Source of the DNA: Selaginella tamariscina
Taxonomy: Eukaryota > Streptophyta > Lycopodiopsida > Selaginellales > Selaginellaceae
Length of the DNA: 64,000 nt
Assembly (NCBI GenBank): GCA_003024785.1
Contig: PUQB01000185.1
Span: forward strand, 1-64,000
Direction of reading: 5' to 3'
Shown here: positions 63,384-64,000 of the stretch, piece by piece
How the letters are laid out: each line of letters begins with the position of its first letter
Position numbering within the stretch: position 1 is the first letter of the stretch
Program-made: the position numbers and the translations under genes
Notes under the pieces: model-generated
Seen by the model: the letters and a program-made list of their open reading frames with translations, nothing else
Databases searched by the model: none
What the model was told of the DNA's origin: nothing

Positions 63384-63960
63384 GTGAAGATTAATGATTC
63401 TGGAATCCTTAAGCTTTGTACAAATCTGTCCTGGAACCTTATTCCATGCCAAACTGGCGTTTGGAAAGCGTTCTGCAGGATTTATCGAAGAAGACCACAG
63501 ATATGCTGTTGGAGGAGGTGGATGAAAGAGAAGTTCTTACACGACTTGCAGAGACATGGTGATTTCTCCAGGCACAACCGGCATTGCCGAAAACTTCCAC
63601 AGGAAATCAAGCTTGCAATTGCTGCACGATGCAGATGAAATATTTGCACAGATGAAATGCAGGACTTCTTTTTCGACGATGTGATGTTTTATGACCTGAT
63701 GTTGCAGCAGAAAACCAAGTGGTACGTGCCTTGTTGTTTTTTCCCAGGTCCAGCATTCCAATTCGGAAACAAGACGAATGATGTCGTTGAACGCAGCACG
63801 GTTGACAATGGAGGGCCAGGAACACGCGTTTACTCTCAAGTCATTTCACAAAGTCGGATTAGAGTCAAGCTTAACAGGGTCTTCTTTCCCCACTGATTCT
63901 TCCAAGGAATGGCCACTGATTCTTCCAAGCCCGTTCCTTGGCTATGGTTTCACTAGATAG
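63384..63960 (+). other. Unassigned coding-like sequence at the window end
   Basis: A plus-strand frame at about 63450-63555 reads DLSKKTTDMLLEEVDERE and another at 63778-63957 reads MEGQEHAFTLKSFHKVGLES. Both look more protein-like than chance but lie in different frames and match nothing I recognise. They may be exons of a gene that continues outside the window, or relics. Confidence 0.2.
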
Positions 63961-64000
63961 TAGGTAGGAACACTAGGAATCTCGTTAATCCATTGATACG

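Overview
This window is nuclear DNA of a land plant. The evidence is spliced genes with GT..AG introns, pectin acetylesterase genes, an LRR receptor kinase, PPR remnants, a Ty1/copia element, Arabidopsis-type (CCCTAAA)n blocks and abundant GT/GA/TA microsatellites. A DUF7869 transposon protein and a Crinkler/RHS-type NTPase-nuclease gene, together with the large AT-rich spacers, point to a non-seed plant. A fern is my best guess, but the species cannot be read from the sequence. Most protein genes carry frameshifts, so the window is mainly transposons and decaying duplicates.

Layout. A minus-strand pectin acetylesterase gene (copy A) runs from 17718 to 414. Its exon 9 is split by a 14.7 kb transposon, Element 1 (about 960-15687). 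Element 1 carries a DUF7869 transposase-like gene (minus), two arrays of a perfect palindrome (4735-5540 and 8948-10530) around an AT-rich and minisatellite core, a plus-strand gene with a ParB-like domain followed by a DNA-methyltransferase-like domain (10868-13968), and an FCP1-like phosphatase gene. An AT-rich spacer follows (17.7-24.5 kb) with a 1.4 kb inverted repeat. Next come a zinc-finger gene built from about 20 mini-exons (24558-29049, minus), two more pectin acetylesterase copies (30158-30798 and 31521-33693, plus), a broken LRR receptor kinase (34415-37217), a small secreted-peptide gene (38014-38351) and PPR remnants.

Element 2 (41727-51421, 9,695 bp) has a perfect 9-bp target-site duplication, TTAATAAAA. 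It encodes a SWIM-type MULE transposase (minus), an array of a different perfect palindrome (45559-46027), and a divergent plus-strand gene with ParB-like and beta-class DNA methyltransferase domains (46113-49438). After it come duplicated non-coding segments, a second secreted-peptide gene (54632-54903), a decayed copia element (56.7-60.4 kb, minus) and the NTPase-nuclease gene (62532-60571, minus).

The most interesting pattern is shared by Elements 1 and 2. Their transposases differ, but each element couples its transposase to a divergent ParB-like/methyltransferase gene across an intergenic region packed with its own perfect palindrome. Element 2 also has half-sites of its palindrome near both ends. 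This suggests an element-specific DNA-recognition or modification module in plant transposons. The architecture is read directly from the sequence; the function is inference.
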